A program made the position numbers and the translations under genes. A DNA stretch of 64,000 bases from positions 53,215,501 to 53,279,500 of the forward strand of contig NC_065539.1 in the NCBI RefSeq assembly GCF_932294415.1, given 5' to 3'. The notes under the pieces were generated by a model. That model did no database searches, was not told the origin of the DNA, and saw only the letters and a list, made by a program, of their open reading frames with translations. The first letter of the stretch is position 1. Every line of letters starts with the position of its first letter. Origin of the DNA: Quercus robur (lineage: Eukaryota; Streptophyta; Magnoliopsida; Fagales; Fagaceae). Of the stretch, positions 35,159 through 47,623 are shown in pieces.

Positions 35159-37705
35159 CTACCAATAATCACAACAAGAACAATTCCCTTGCCGAAAAAA
35201 GTGAAACCTGCTATTGTCCCGGACAATAATTTCCCTTTCATATATTCTTGATACTAATTTGGAAAACGAGTGGCAATCAGCACATATACGGAGATTCTTA
35301 ACAACACGAATTGGCGTTCCTTGACCTGTACTGATAAGACCAAAAGCTATGGCTAATTTCTCACTATGTTGGCTAAGCAAGTACTCTTTCTCATGCTCAT
35401 CAACATCAAGCATAACATTGGTTAAATCAGGAACATGGCCTGCATGCTTGAGTCTGCAATTTATTTCTTGTAGCATCATTGCAATGTGGGCCTTTTCTGG
35501 GTGTGATTCATCACCAGAGGTGAACTCATGGATTATGCCATTAACCTGCATTGAACTTGATCCAGGCACTTTATGGATGCCTTTTTCTTTCAATTGTAAC
35601 CTCACTTTTGCAACTTCATTCCATTTCCCAGCAGATGCATATATGTTTGAGAGAAGCACATGAATCCCTGTCCTATCAGGAGCCAATTCAGTTATCCTTT
35701 CAGCTGCATGTGCTGCCAATTTGACGTTTTTATGTGTCCGGCAAGCAGCTAAAAGAGACCCCCAAATCACATCATTAGGTTCCATGGGCATGCTCTTTAT
35801 GAGATCAATAGCTTCTTCCAACAACCCAGCTCTGCCAAGTAAATCAACCATGCACCCATAATGGACAATTTGAGGGTAGATTCCATGGATTTCCTTCATT
35901 GACCTGAAAAGATGCCACCCTTGATCCACAAACCTGCAACGGCTGCATGCTGTCAGTAGTGCCACAAAGACTACCTCATCGGGTTTCACCCCTTGCCTAA
36001 GCATCTCATTGAAAAGCTCCACAGCTCGCTCCCCGTTTCCCTCCATTGCCATTGCTCCAATGGCTGCAGTCCAAGCAGAAACATCTCTTTTTGCCATCTT
36101 ATTGAAAATTTGTATTGCACTTTCAGTGTCACCACACCTGGCAAACATGTCAACCAAGGCTGTGCCAAGCCGCATGTCACAGTGAATATTATTCTTTTCA
36201 ATGTAGGTAAGGATCCACTTCGCAAGATCAAGAGCTCCTAAATACCCACAAGCAGATGCAACGCCCACCATTGTCACCCTATCTGCTTTAATCCCTTCAT
36301 TCTGCATCTCTCGGAAAAGTTCAATCGCCTCCTCAAACATGCTCTCTTGGACCAAAGCATTTACCATTGTGTTCCAGGACACAAGATCATTCTCTGGCAT
36401 TTCATTGAAAATTTCCCAAGCTGACTCTACATTATCATTTCCAATTAAACCTGCAATCAATGAGTTCCATGACACCAAAGTCTTCTTTGACATACAGTTA
36501 AAAACTCTGTGAGCCATTTCTTGTTTAGCACACTTCATGTACATGTCTATCATGGCATTAGAAATGTTATCCCAACTTTCTAGTCCATTTCTTAAAACAT
36601 AACCATGGCACTGCTTTCCAAATAGAAGATCGCCTAATTGTGCACATGCTGAGATTGCTGATAACATTGTAACTCTGTCTGGTCGTGGTCCCTGTTGCAG
36701 CATCTCACCAAAAACAGCAAGAGCATCTCTCACAAGTCCTTGCCGCACATAATTTGACATGATAGTATTGCATAGAACCAAATTCCTATCAACACATTCA
36801 TCGAAAAGCCTCTTTGCACTACCAATAGCTCCACATTTCATGTACATATCAACAAGCGCATTCACCATAAGCGTGTTACACTTTACTCCTTCCTCACCCA
36901 CATAAGCACTTACCTTCTCACCCAATTCAAGATCCTTCAACTTTGCACAAGCCGAAATCACACACACCATCGTAACCGAATTGGGTGTAATACCCGTCTC
37001 CACCATTTCAAAAAACAAAGAAACTGCATCCCCTGGACAATCCCTCCTAGCATAGCCACAAATCAAACTCGTCCACGACACAACATTTCTCTCAAGCATC
37101 CCATCAAACACTTTCCGTGCATACTCCATCTTTCCACACTCTGCATACAAATGAATCAAAGAATTACCAATAAACACATCTTCCTCTAAACCCATCTTAA
37201 CAACTACTCCATGAACTTGAATTCCCTCACAAAACCCAACAATCTTCGCACACGCGCTTAGTACAAAAGGAAACGTGAACTTATCAGGCACAATACCCGC
37301 AATCACCATTTCAATATAAAGCAAGATAGCTGCATCACCAAACCCAGCTGAAGAGTAACCTCTAATCAAAGAATTGTGCATGAACAAAGACCCAATACTC
37401 CCCTCATCTTCTCTATAAAGTTTGAATGCATTTTGAGCATAATCTAAGCTTTCAAGAGTGCCCATTTGGGCACACGCAGCAATTAGCTTGGACACAGTAG
37501 AGGGACTATGAGTGAGGCCTTTCTTTGTGAAGTGTGACTGTACTTGCTTGAGTTCTTTGATGGATTTGCAATTCTGGAAAGACCCAGTTGGAGAGGGGTC
37601 TTTGGATGTGGTCTTGGGGTCATTTTGGTTGGTGGGAGTTATGAAGGTTGGAGTGGCTGAGACCAGAGGAGACAGTGGAAGAAGGGTTACAGCCATAGTA
37701 TTCAT
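35159..37705 (-). CDS. YS1: DYW-class PPR editing factor, At3g22690/YS1-like
   Basis: Single exon, 848 aa. A Ser/Thr/Pro-rich N terminus of about 45 residues looks like a plastid transit peptide. PLS-type repeats fill about residues 50-640 (for example DVFIGNSLIHLYAECGKMEY), then E and E+ motifs, and the DYW domain ends in the expected DYW. The deaminase signature is intact: HSE at 780-782 and CADC at 808-811, plus the terminal CSCCDYW. In Arabidopsis the matching gene YS1 is needed for editing of plastid rpoB RNA and early greening, with a protein of nearly the same length. Same target here is inference from similarity and position: it sits next to RDM1 as in Arabidopsis. Its 3' end faces that of RDM1 with about 430 bp between the stop codons. 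Confidence 0.92.
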   Translation of the reverse strand: MNTMAVTLLPLSPLVSATPTFITPTNQNDPKTTSKDPSPTGSFQNCKSIKELKQVQSHFTKKGLTHSPSTVSKLIAACAQMGTLESLDYAQNAFKLYREDEGSIGSLFMHNSLIRGYSSAGFGDAAILLYIEMVIAGIVPDKFTFPFVLSACAKIVGFCEGIQVHGVVVKMGLEEDVFIGNSLIHLYAECGKMEYARKVFDGMLERNVVSWTSLICGYARRDCPGDAVSLFFEMVETGITPNSVTMVCVISACAKLKDLELGEKVSAYVGEEGVKCNTLMVNALVDMYMKCGAIGSAKRLFDECVDRNLVLCNTIMSNYVRQGLVRDALAVFGEMLQQGPRPDRVTMLSAISACAQLGDLLFGKQCHGYVLRNGLESWDNISNAMIDMYMKCAKQEMAHRVFNCMSKKTLVSWNSLIAGLIGNDNVESAWEIFNEMPENDLVSWNTMVNALVQESMFEEAIELFREMQNEGIKADRVTMVGVASACGYLGALDLAKWILTYIEKNNIHCDMRLGTALVDMFARCGDTESAIQIFNKMAKRDVSAWTAAIGAMAMEGNGERAVELFNEMLRQGVKPDEVVFVALLTACSRCRFVDQGWHLFRSMKEIHGIYPQIVHYGCMVDLLGRAGLLEEAIDLIKSMPMEPNDVIWGSLLAACRTHKNVKLAAHAAERITELAPDRTGIHVLLSNIYASAGKWNEVAKVRLQLKEKGIHKVPGSSSMQVNGIIHEFTSGDESHPEKAHIAMMLQEINCRLKHAGHVPDLTNVMLDVDEHEKEYLLSQHSEKLAIAFGLISTGQGTPIRVVKNLRICADCHSFSKLVSRIYEREIIVRDNSRFHFFRQGNCSCCDYW

Positions 37706-38267
37706 TATGGTGTTGGGTGCTAACTAACTAAACTGAAAGTTCTTGAATTGGCTCCCTCTATTTATATATTGGTTGACGAAATTGTGTGTTTGAATCAGTT
37801 TTTTTTTTTTTTTTTTTTCTTTTTAAAAAATTTTAAATCTTGATGCTTTTTTTTTTCTTCCTAAAAAATAAATACAAGTACAATTGTATGTAGAAAACTT
37901 TTGAAGGTTTAACTAAGTCGGCAATCAAAATGAGATGAGATTTTAAACTAGAACAAACAAACCATTGAACTGACAAAAACCAACATCCAATTTTCAATGG
38001 AACATATCTTGCAATGTCATGTTCCCCATATCAATTGTTGATGCAGTTGGTTATAGAGTGGATCAATTTGTTGAGTACAATTGAGCTAACTAAAAATGTT
38101 TTTATTCAGTTCGATTCTAATATTCTAAGTTAGAGACTTCTGTGCTTCTACCATTTTGGACAAATTGTTTGTGTTAATATATACTCAAGGACGAAGTCGG
38201 GTATTTGCTTCGGGAACCAGACTGTAATATCAAAATATAATTAAAAACATTCATGTATGCATACAAA

Positions 38268-38644
38268 GAGCATCAGTATTGGTGGTGTCAAAAATTTAGC
38301 AATTTGACACCAAAAAAACTATTTTATTTATTTTACCACCTCAGTACTTTACAAAACAATCAATATTAGTGGTTTTATTTTAGGTTTCAACATAATAAAA
38401 TAATATATCCATTATAATAAATTAATATATTCACAATGTGAACACAATAAATAATCTAACCGGGTAAATACAATAATTTTTTTTATAAAATATTTGAGCT
38501 ACAGTGCACTCACAAAGATGGCGGTGCACTGTAGCGCAACAGCAAAAAATTATTGCTTTGACTCCACCAATGCAGCCCCAATTTTGTAGTTTGTGGTGCT
38601 AAATATAGCAATTTAACTTTTTAGCACCACCAATACTAATACTC
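38268..38644. mobile_element. MITE, 377 bp, 20-bp terminal inverted repeats
   Basis: The left end GAGCATCAGTATTGGTGGTG pairs with the right end CACCACCAATACTAATACTC at 18 of 20 positions. Inside is GTGCACTGTAGCGCAACAGC, and near each end a GCAATTT phrase. No convincing target duplication was found. The termini and the CTGTAGC phrase suggest the same group as the element upstream of RDM1. Confidence 0.7.
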
Positions 38645-38962
38645 ACTCATGTATCCATGTGCATATATGCATGCATGTGTATGTGTTTGCTTAAAATAGT
38701 TGGTAGCAAACAATTTCATGCTTTTTGAGAAAGGAGTAAACTAACACCAAATGAAGGTTCTTGAATCAATTTATATTTTGGACTTTGGAACATTATAAGC
38801 TTTAATTAGATATCATTCTTTCATATAAGATTGTATAAAGATCAGTAAGAAATCATCATAAAATATTGAGAACTTCTATAACTAAAAAACGAATATAAAT
38901 TACAAATTTGTATTGCATCTATAATATACATATTGCTTTATTGTTTATACATATAAGATTTT

Positions 38963-39113
38963 ATTAACATGTGCCCTAAGGGCACACAATAGTATATCAT
39001 TTTTAAAATAAGTTTTATCGGGAATTGAAAAAGTTTTGACAATTTTTTCAATTCCCGATAAAATTTTTGTAAAAATGGATTTGTTAATGTATGCCATAAG
39101 GGTATACATTAAT
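38963..39113. mobile_element. 151-bp fold-back element (snap-back MITE)
   Basis: The whole unit is one imperfect inverted repeat: the outer ends ATTAACATGTGCCC and (reverse complement) ATTAATGTATACCC match, and each outer end carries its own small palindrome (GTGCCCTAAGGGCAC on the left). The centre is a perfect stem with 20-base arms at 39013-39032 and 39044-39063 (TTTTATCGGGAATTGAAAAA) around an 11-base loop. It has no coding capacity. Transcription would give a stable hairpin. Confidence 0.75.
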
Positions 39114-40501
39114 CGGACCCATATGTATAAAACATAGGGCACTTTTCTAAAGAAAAGCCATTTGGACTCACCTCAATCTAATAAAACCTACGAGCAACTA
39201 ACCCCATGTCCAAAACCAGTGGCCAAATAATTTAGGAGCATTCAACCTTGATAGGCTAAGCAATTTATGCTCATGCCCAAGGGCACATATTGCTTTATTC
39301 TCATTTATCATATGATTGTTGCTTAATTAAGAGTTCAAATCTCTTGAATATTAGAATTTAAAAGATTAAAGTTCTTTTCTTTTGAGAGTGGGGAGCCCTA
39401 TTATTCCCTGCCCCAATACATAGCTTCATGAAGTCTATTTTGTGCGTAATAAGTTTATATTAGTCTCAAATCATGCTAGATTTACTACTAAAAACTATAC
39501 AGTCCTAACTTGTTAACTTTAATATAATTTCTTTAAAATTTTATTTATTAGGTCCTCATAGACAAGTGGATATAATCAACTAATTTAAGTTTCTCAAAAT
39601 AAATAAATAAATAAATAAAACTAATTTAAAAAGTAGTCTTCAAGCTGCAAGTGTAATCACTTGGTTATGCAGTTAGCTCCAATGTCTCCAATTTAAAACC
39701 ACCGCAGACTTTCTAAAGTTCCTAGATAGCCTGAGCTGGAGTTCATTCTTTATTAAATTTTTATTTTTTTACTTTTTGTTTATTGCCTTGTCTTTTTTCT
39801 TGTATACCATATACTTCGGTAGCACCCTTTTGCATGTTTGAAGGAATTTTACTTATAAAAAAAGGGGTAATTTCACTTCATTCACTTGTGATTTGGGTTA
39901 ATTACACATTTACACCTTACCTACTTATGGTTTAAAAAGAATCACTTTACCTACTTGAGATTAAATTCGTTATTTAGCCGTAACCCACCTCCCAGCCTTT
40001 CAAAAAACCAATAAAACTAAATAGAGGTCATGTTCTTTTGGAAGGAACTCAAAGAAAAGGTGCTTTTCATTATCTATTAATAGAACTTCTATGAAAAGAT
40101 TATCTGCACAAATTAAATTATTGTTGTTCCACTCTTACTATTTCATTTTATGCTCTATCAAGTGCAGTATGTTACATGTCTAATCTCACTGCTAATTTAA
40201 ACTTTGGTTACTTATAATAGGGAAAAGAAAAAAAGAATGTGCGACATTTGGCAATTAATGGAGCATAAAATGGAACAATCATGCTTCAATGAGCCTGTCT
40301 TTTTTCTTTCTTCTCTTTTATGCCAGTCATGCTTTTTTTATGAAGGACTGAGAGTGAGAGAATCTCAGATAACCATTCTCCACATTTTGTTGTTTATTTC
40401 TTTGATTGTATGAGACTAGGAAGCAAGTCAAAAGAACCATTCCATCTTATTATTATTAAATTACATCTCAACATTCTTGAAAATTTAGGGTGGTAACAGA
40501 A

Positions 40502-43500
40502 TTAGTTTTTATCACAGAGAGCCGTGGCTATGCCTCTAATAGTTTTGGGAGTTGTCCTGCAGCACCCACCAAAAAGAGAAGCCCCAGCCTCCCTCCACTT
40601 GACTATGTATGAAACAAAATCTTCATCTACATTCCCACTTGATTTCTGCAATAGAAAATCGTTTAACTTTAGTGCTTTGAGGAAATATTAAGCACCATCA
40701 GAACCTACTATCTAGGAGCTCAAACATCCATCAAAGAGTAAACCATGCAGCAGGTGGATTCAGTATACATTTCAAGAAATGCAGTAAACCATGCAGCAGG
40801 TGAATTGAGTATATATTTCAAGAAATGCCCCCTTTTTCAACTTGGAAGATTAAGAATTACATACTTGTAAAAGAAAAGGCTTACAAAGTAACATGCAATG
40901 AATGCAATTGATGTCACTTCAACTACATAATAATTATGTCTAAAGTATTTTTTTTGAGATAGGCTACACCGTTACAATGGCATATCATTTTGTAAGGTTT
41001 ATGTAATAAAAATTACTCTCTCGCATCACTCTAATGGTAAATTATTGACAAGTGTGTTTTCAGAAGACCGGAGATTAGTGTCAATGAAGGATTGATATAA
41101 GCTAATTCTGTTAAACTATGCCTTACATCATGAATATGCAATTATTCTTAGTGATCCTAAATGGTGTATTAATAAACGATTGTCCTAAAAGCAATAAGCA
41201 ATAGAGTAAGGCAAGCAACTCACCACCCATTGCTTGGTCTGACCATCATAAGTCTCACCACTGTTGGGATATATCAGAACCGGTTTACTCGTTACCTGCC
41301 AAAGAGTTGGCCAGAGACATCATTTCAAAATTTTCAAAATGTTAAGAAGGCAATTGTGAAATTCATCAGTAGCAGTAAATTATCATCCTAATGCTTCACT
41401 TGAGAGATCACTAGAAGAGACAGGCTAGAGATATATCATGACAAATGTTAAGCAGGATAAGTGTAAAATTTATCAGCAGCATTATAACCCTAATGCTTCA
41501 TTTGTCTTTTAATTTGAAGTGACCATAAGAGTAAATTGTTGCAAAACGAAAAATAGAATGCAGGCATGACTGGCATAAAATGCTGTACCTAAAGGAACAG
41601 GAGGAAGAACTAATGTTTGCAAGTCTTTGGACGTTAACCAAGAAATAAACAAACAATCAAAGGCAAACAGCAGGAGTATTGTTAATTTTATAAGCCATAA
41701 AGCTAGAGAATCTTTTTGTAAGAGGTGTGTTGCAGTTTGAATTATTAAAATCTGAGATCACATGAAGATCTTGTCACAAGGAATATATGCTTAGTAATGA
41801 ATTATTAGGGGCACCTAACCCAATTCCTTCAAAAGTTCTGGATAAAATAAGTTGATACAGAATCTCTATCAGAATGTAATCTCATAAATAAGCATCAACC
41901 CCAAAAATTGTACCTTTCGAATAGATGTAATCAGTCCATGGATAAATCTAGGAGGGGTACAGTTGATCCCAACAGCAACAACTTGCTTGCATGAATCTGC
42001 AATGGAGACACACTCCGAAATAGGATCACCACTAACCACATTAATTCCATCCTTAGAATTGAACGAAAACCATGCTGGAATTTCTATGCCTTCTTCTTCC
42101 AGAAGCTCAGCATATGCCTGCATTATAAAGAAAAATCAATGAATGTGTTACAGCCAGAGGTAAAGGTCATATTGGAACTAGTGCATATGCACATAATTAA
42201 AAAGAAAAAGGAAAAATATCAAAATATCAAGATAGATTTTTCAAAATTTTAATAGCAAAAATGTAGATAGGTATTCTGACTTCTGACTAGAGTGACAACC
42301 TCATTTCTGGATTACAAATTTTGACAACAAATGAGATGATTGAAAGACTTTTAACCTTATTAATGTGTGATACCAACTAATTCCTTTCAATGCATTGGCA
42401 TTCTGTGGATTTTGGAACAATTCAAGACCCCTGTAGACTTTGTCCCACCACTTAAGGTTTCAATTAAAATTATGAAATTCACATTTGACTTGTTTTCTTC
42501 CCAGACCCATAAAGAAAGTGAAAAAAGGACAAATGGCTTGTTATTTTCACTTGAGTAAGGAGGATATTTGTTAAATCAGAAAGGCATAATTAAGATACGA
42601 ACTAAAGCTATCAAGTTGATTTTGGAATTAAAAAAGAACAAATGTAAGCAAAGTATATATGAGGTTCACATAGTATTCAATATATGATTTTATAAGGAAC
42701 TAGCTAACAAATTAATGAATGTGCTCTTTCATGAGAGAACCTCCAGTGAAACTACAGATGAAAAAGAATGATGGCTAGCACAAATCAGAAAACAAAATTG
42801 AGGCAGGTTGGCTAGAATTATCCGCTGGTAGTATAGACAGACATATACTGTAAGTAGATTGAAAGGTTCAATGGCTAGCACTTGGAAAAAAGCAAAATAG
42901 CATGGTACCTTTGCCTCTAGCTTATTTGGAATTGTTTCAAACGCAATCAGGTCAGCACCTGAGTTGGCTAGAATCTGTACCCTTCTTCTATTAAAATCCT
43001 TCAATGTTTCCAAAGTGATTGCATCGCCGTAGTTCCCACTGTGAACAGAGAATAAGAAAAGTTATAGAGACATGTTGATGTATCACAATAAGATAATATA
43101 ATACCCTAAAGTAAAAGAAAATGCATTTCAACCCTGGCCAACATGCCTGGCCATGTTGGACACTATACCTGCTTTAAGAACAAATTCTTGCCCAAAATTA
43201 AGATGGGCTATATAATCATGTCCAATTGTCCACTACTAAAAGAAATGGCCAATCATCCATGTTCTACACGTCAAATGTGCAAGCATCTCTACCATTATCA
43301 TTCGAGCAATGCAATTAAATAACAAGTGACTCACTTACATCAGTCACATTCACATACACAGCGATGTGCTTTGTGACAGATGCTACAAACTTATCCTTTT
43401 TCACAACTTGCTGTCACTAACGTTACTTTTATTATGCGCCAATCACAATATACAGTTGTGAAAATCTTTATGTCACTAGAGTTATTGTTTGTAATTAGAT

Positions 43501-44797
43501 ATAAAGCAAATGTCAATATCAATGAAGACCAACTTTAGAAATTAATTACTCCCTGGAGACCAAGTTCACACACCTATACTCAGAACCATCAGCTAGATAA
43601 GCTCCATAGCTTCCAACAGAAGCTGCAACCAAAATTGGACGTCTTGAAGTCCTTCCATTTTCCATGAAATCCCAAGAGTCTTTTGTGCATCGGTCATAGT
43701 AAATTTCCCGTGCCTCACATGCAATTTCTACACTTTTCCTAAGCAAAGCTTCGGCTTCTTCCTTAGAGAAGCCTTTAGCCTCAAATCCCTGAATCGTGGC
43801 CTATGCCAAATATGAAACATGGTAACTTTGATTAATAAGAAAAAATGCTATAGGTGAAAATAAAGTAACATGGAAAGGGGGTCTGAAAAATTACCTGATA
43901 AGATGCTGTAAGTATGATATTAGCTCCAGCATCAAGATAATCTAGATGAACCTGTTAAATCAATCAAGTCCATTAACAAAAAATGCATATCAACTGTTAA
44001 ATCAAGCTTAGCCCCTTTTTTTTTTTTAACAAATTAAAGGGGATCATTATTCATTTTGTCAAAAAATCTTGAAAGATTTGAGGGGGAAGATAATTTTGGT
44101 TGGAAGAGCGCTAAATATAATATAATCTAGGATAATTCCTCTGATCCATTACATGGCAATTCAAATGACTAATTACTTGCACTTTTAGTCACATTACTCT
44201 TTTTTTTTTTTTTTAATATAAAGTCACATTACTTATTTAATGAATCAACTTACTTATTTAAAACAAATCGATGACAGTTTTATAAATTGTTACATTGGGT
44301 TAGAGAGATTCTTTCAAACTCGTTTGAAGGAAAATTCAACCTTATAATTTTGCTACACTTGTGTTATACAAAGTTGACACTCTAAGATAAGGACGTGTGA
44401 CACATGCCGAGTAATATATGGTTGTTTCTAATTTGGATAATAAGAATATTCTTTTCTTTTTGTTTATTTTTTTTTTTACCCCTTTGTTTTCATCCTTATC
44501 ATCCCATTTTCTTTTTCACTCATTAAAAGTTAGAGAACCTCACCCTACTTACCTGTTACTATCAATATTATTGTGTTAAGTGTTAACAGTGTTTTGAAGA
44601 ACAAATTGTAGTTGTAACCTCAATTGCATGAAAGAGACAGATGTCACGAAAGTTCAAGACCAGTTCACTTTAGTACAAATACTCAGGAGGAGAGTACAGG
44701 ATAGCTTTCGACACCTCAGTGTCGGCAAAAAATTATTGTATTCCTTTTCCTTTTGTTTTCTTCTTTTTATGAATCAGGACTATACAACTGTGCTTAT

Positions 44798-44830
<33 letters not shown>

Positions 44831-45069
44831 GAATGAAAGTAAGTGCAGCAGCTCAGTGATATTGAGCTGTCCCACATCGGTGGGGTGCGTGTGATTGAGT
44901 TTATAACTTCTTCCGTATTATTGACTGTTGCATGCAGTTTTAGTAATGACGTGTGAGTTTAACGAAAAAATTATGAGCGTATTCCATGTCTGTGGGGTGT
45001 GTGTTTGGATTTATAACTTGTTCTGTATTACTAATTGTTGCATGCAATTTTAATAATGATGTATGAGTT

Positions 45070-45126
<57 letters not shown>

Positions 45127-45564
45127 ATATAAACAACAAAATCAACTCCTTGCAAGTTGCAATCTTCACATAGCATAGGAATTGTATTCTCAGAACACGT
45201 GTATCAAAGTCCTCCAAACGTGTATGCTTATCACTTATCATGATACTTGTGTGTTGTGACTAATCCGCGAGATACCACGAAATGTTCGGGGGAAAAAATA
45301 GAAATAGTAAAAAAAAAAAAAAAAATCATTGTAACTTTATTCTATTCAAAAGGTTAATTAGCACTTAGATGACAATTTATATATATGTACAATTAATAAC
45401 ATGGATTGGAAAGACAAGAAAATATAAGAAACGTAATCAAATCAAACTTTCTATTGATGTTCACGGAATTATATTATGATCTTTTTTTCTAAAAATATAA
45501 TTATATTTTGGTCTTAAAAATTAAAATTTTGCATATATGTGTCAGAAAATATACTCTCTTAACG

Positions 45565-45595
<31 letters not shown>

Positions 45596-46439
45596 TTGGA
45601 CGAAAATTTTAGCAGATTTAAAGGGATTTATCATGCATAATAGATTACAAAATTTTATCGTTAAATAAAAGTCAAAATTCACAAATGTAATAAAACCAAT
45701 ATAGACGTGCATTCATTTCATACCAAAAATTGAAAGGGAATCAAATATTATTTTTGCTTCTCATAGTCATAGTCTATATAAACTAAATTACACTTTTAAC
45801 CATTAAAATTTGAAATTATCATCTTTTATATTAAAATTTTTATTTATTTTGGTCCATAAGTTCGATTTTGTTTTCAAAATAGAGCTTCTAGTTAGCTCTA
45901 AATTACTCATTAAAATAAACTAAATAAATTAAAGAATCATCCAAATGAAAACAACCCTAAACTTAAAGGTTAAAGTGTAATTTAATATCTAAAAAACAAA
46001 CTATGACCTCCCTCTCACCCTTAACGGTCATATTAGTCATAAAAATATTAATTCATCAAAAAATATTAGTCATAAAAATGAACTAAAATACCACCCAAAT
46101 AAAAATGACCCTAAACTTGAAGGTTAAAAGTGTGATTTACAGTATTTAAAAAATAAAATTTTTCCTTTCATTTTCTAGGTTCGTATTTTTCAAAGAAGTT
46201 AAGAACCACATCATGAGAGAGAGAGAGAGAGAGAGAGAGAGTACCCTTCGGACAAGATGTGGGGAATCGACAAGGCACTTGGCGCTCCAAAGAGGGTCGT
46301 TGAGATCAGCCCCATGTCTTTCCAGCTCTGTCGCAAAGCCACCATCAATGACAACGTAGCCACCGCACTTTCCGATGAAGTCCGACATAAAAGTCGACGA
46401 CGTTGTTGTTGTTGTCTCCACCATGTTTCCTGAACCCAT
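40502..46439 (-). CDS. HMT3: Homocysteine S-methyltransferase 3 (HMT3-like), 7 exons
   Basis: Transfers a methyl group from S-methylmethionine to homocysteine, giving two methionines (plant SMM cycle, cytosolic). Exons on the minus strand, 5' to 3': 46439-46245, 43951-43895, 43800-43574, 43038-42909, 42117-41914, 41295-41224, 40645-40502. Phases agree and give 342 aa, close to Arabidopsis HMT3 (At3g22740). The zinc-binding cysteines are all present: GINC at Cys256 and GGCC at Cys323 and Cys324. Conserved segments include VIDGGFATELERHGAD, ASVGSYGAYLADGSEY and LIAFETIPNKLEA. All introns are GT-AG. Intron 1 (2.3 kb) starts with a CT repeat right at the donor and holds AT microsatellites. A start at residue 6 (46424) or 6 codons upstream (46457) is possible. 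Confidence 0.93.
44876..45122. repeat. Diverged tandem duplication plus AT microsatellite in HMT3 intron 1
   Basis: The segment 44876-44960 recurs with divergence at 44988-45070; both contain GTGGGGTG, TTTATAACTT and TTGTTGCATGCA or TGTTGCATGCA. The first follows GTCCCACATCGGTGGGG, a phrase often seen in plant repeats. It is followed by an AT microsatellite at about 45073-45122. A second AT run is at about 44808-44829. Confidence 0.7.
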
Positions 46440-46547
46440 GTTGTGAATTGTGATCACTCGGTGGTGTTTGTTTTTTTTCGTGGCGGTTTATGTAGCTTTA
46501 AATGCAAAACTTCGAAGTGTGTGCGTGAAATTGAAACCGAAGCACAC

Positions 46548-46554
46548 TTTTATA
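46548..46554 (-). promoter_or_regulatory. Putative HMT3 TATA box
   Basis: On the minus strand TATAAAA lies about 110 bases upstream of the HMT3 start codon, within CTCTATAAAAGTGTGC. Spacing to the ATG is reasonable for a plant TATA promoter. The transcription start would fall near 46515-46525. Confidence 0.55.
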
Positions 46555-47165
46555 GAGTACTAGAAAGTAGAAACTAGCTAAACAGGCGGTGGTTACTGTC
46601 CAATCTTCTTACATAGAAAACAACAATTTATAGAGGGAACACAACATCTCAAGTTACGAATATGCCCCCACCCCCATTATGTTTTTTGTTCGTCCAATAA
46701 TAATAACAAGGTTCGGACTAATCTTTCCCAATAGTTAGTGAGTCTTGTCCTTATCCCTAATCGTCATATCAATTTTATTTTATATGATTTATTTACGTTG
46801 AGTGTGATATGATTAAGAATATCATTAGGTTTTTTCTCAATAAAATACATAACTTTTTTCTGTCACATGAATTGTCTTACAAATAATTGTAACTTATGTA
46901 TATTAACAACAAAAGAAAAGTAGCAGAACCCCCTATTATAATTGTCTTTAACCATTCTTTTAAGCAAGCAAATAAAAAAAGGATAAAGATCATGAATTTT
47001 GGGTCAAAATCAAACTAATAACCATTTGTCCTTATAATTTGAAGTTATAAATCCATCAACTTTAATAAAATGTCCATGTCAAACTTGATGGTTCTAACTT
47101 CTAAGAATTTTGTAACTCAATAGTATTGTCTAGTCTTCTATATTAGGGAGCTCAAGTTCTACGTA

Positions 47166-47623
47166 CACTGTGTTTGGAAAGGGAAGAAGGGAAGAGAAAA
47201 GAAAAGAAGGGAAAAGCAGGGAAAATAAGATCATCTCTGCTCTTTGGTTGTCCTAGGGAAAAGAAAATTTGATGAGTGGGAGTGATGCTTTTTTCATGGT
47301 CCCACAGTTTTTGAATCAACCCAATTTCGCCAGAAATGGTACGACGGCATAGAAATATTTTTCTGGGGTTCATCACTTTATATTTTAAATGACCAATATG
47401 CCCTTAATGAGGGCACAAAGGTAAAAGCATGCATTTATCCTTCCTCCTCTCTATGCAACCCAAACATATGAAAGACAGAATTTTCATGTTCTTTTCTATT
47501 CTTTCTTTTCTATATCCAAAGTCCAAACACATCAAAAGAAAATATTTTCTCCTCTCTTTCCTTTCCTTTCCATTTTTCTTTTCTCTTCCCTTTCCCTAGC
47601 TACAACCAAATATAGTGCTAATC
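47166..47623. mobile_element. MITE-like element with purine-rich inverted repeats
   Basis: The left side begins ACACTGTGTTTGG and continues in GGGAAGAGAAAAGAAAAG. The reverse complement of the right side begins GCACTATATTTGG and continues GGGAAGAGAAAAGAAAAA. Similar termini in inverted orientation about 458 bp apart suggest an old non-autonomous DNA transposon. No target duplication was resolved, and part of the match is low-complexity. Confidence 0.5.

Larger units (their letters stand above)
37706..40501. other. Intergenic region between the DYW-PPR and HMT3 genes
   Basis: The 5' flank of the DYW-PPR gene occupies the left part. There is a T tract near 37800. Two inverted-repeat elements (38268-38644 and 38963-39113) are listed separately. 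An AAAT-type short repeat lies near 39599-39619. The frame at 40204-40413 has no similarity I recognise. I see no gene. Confidence 0.55.
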
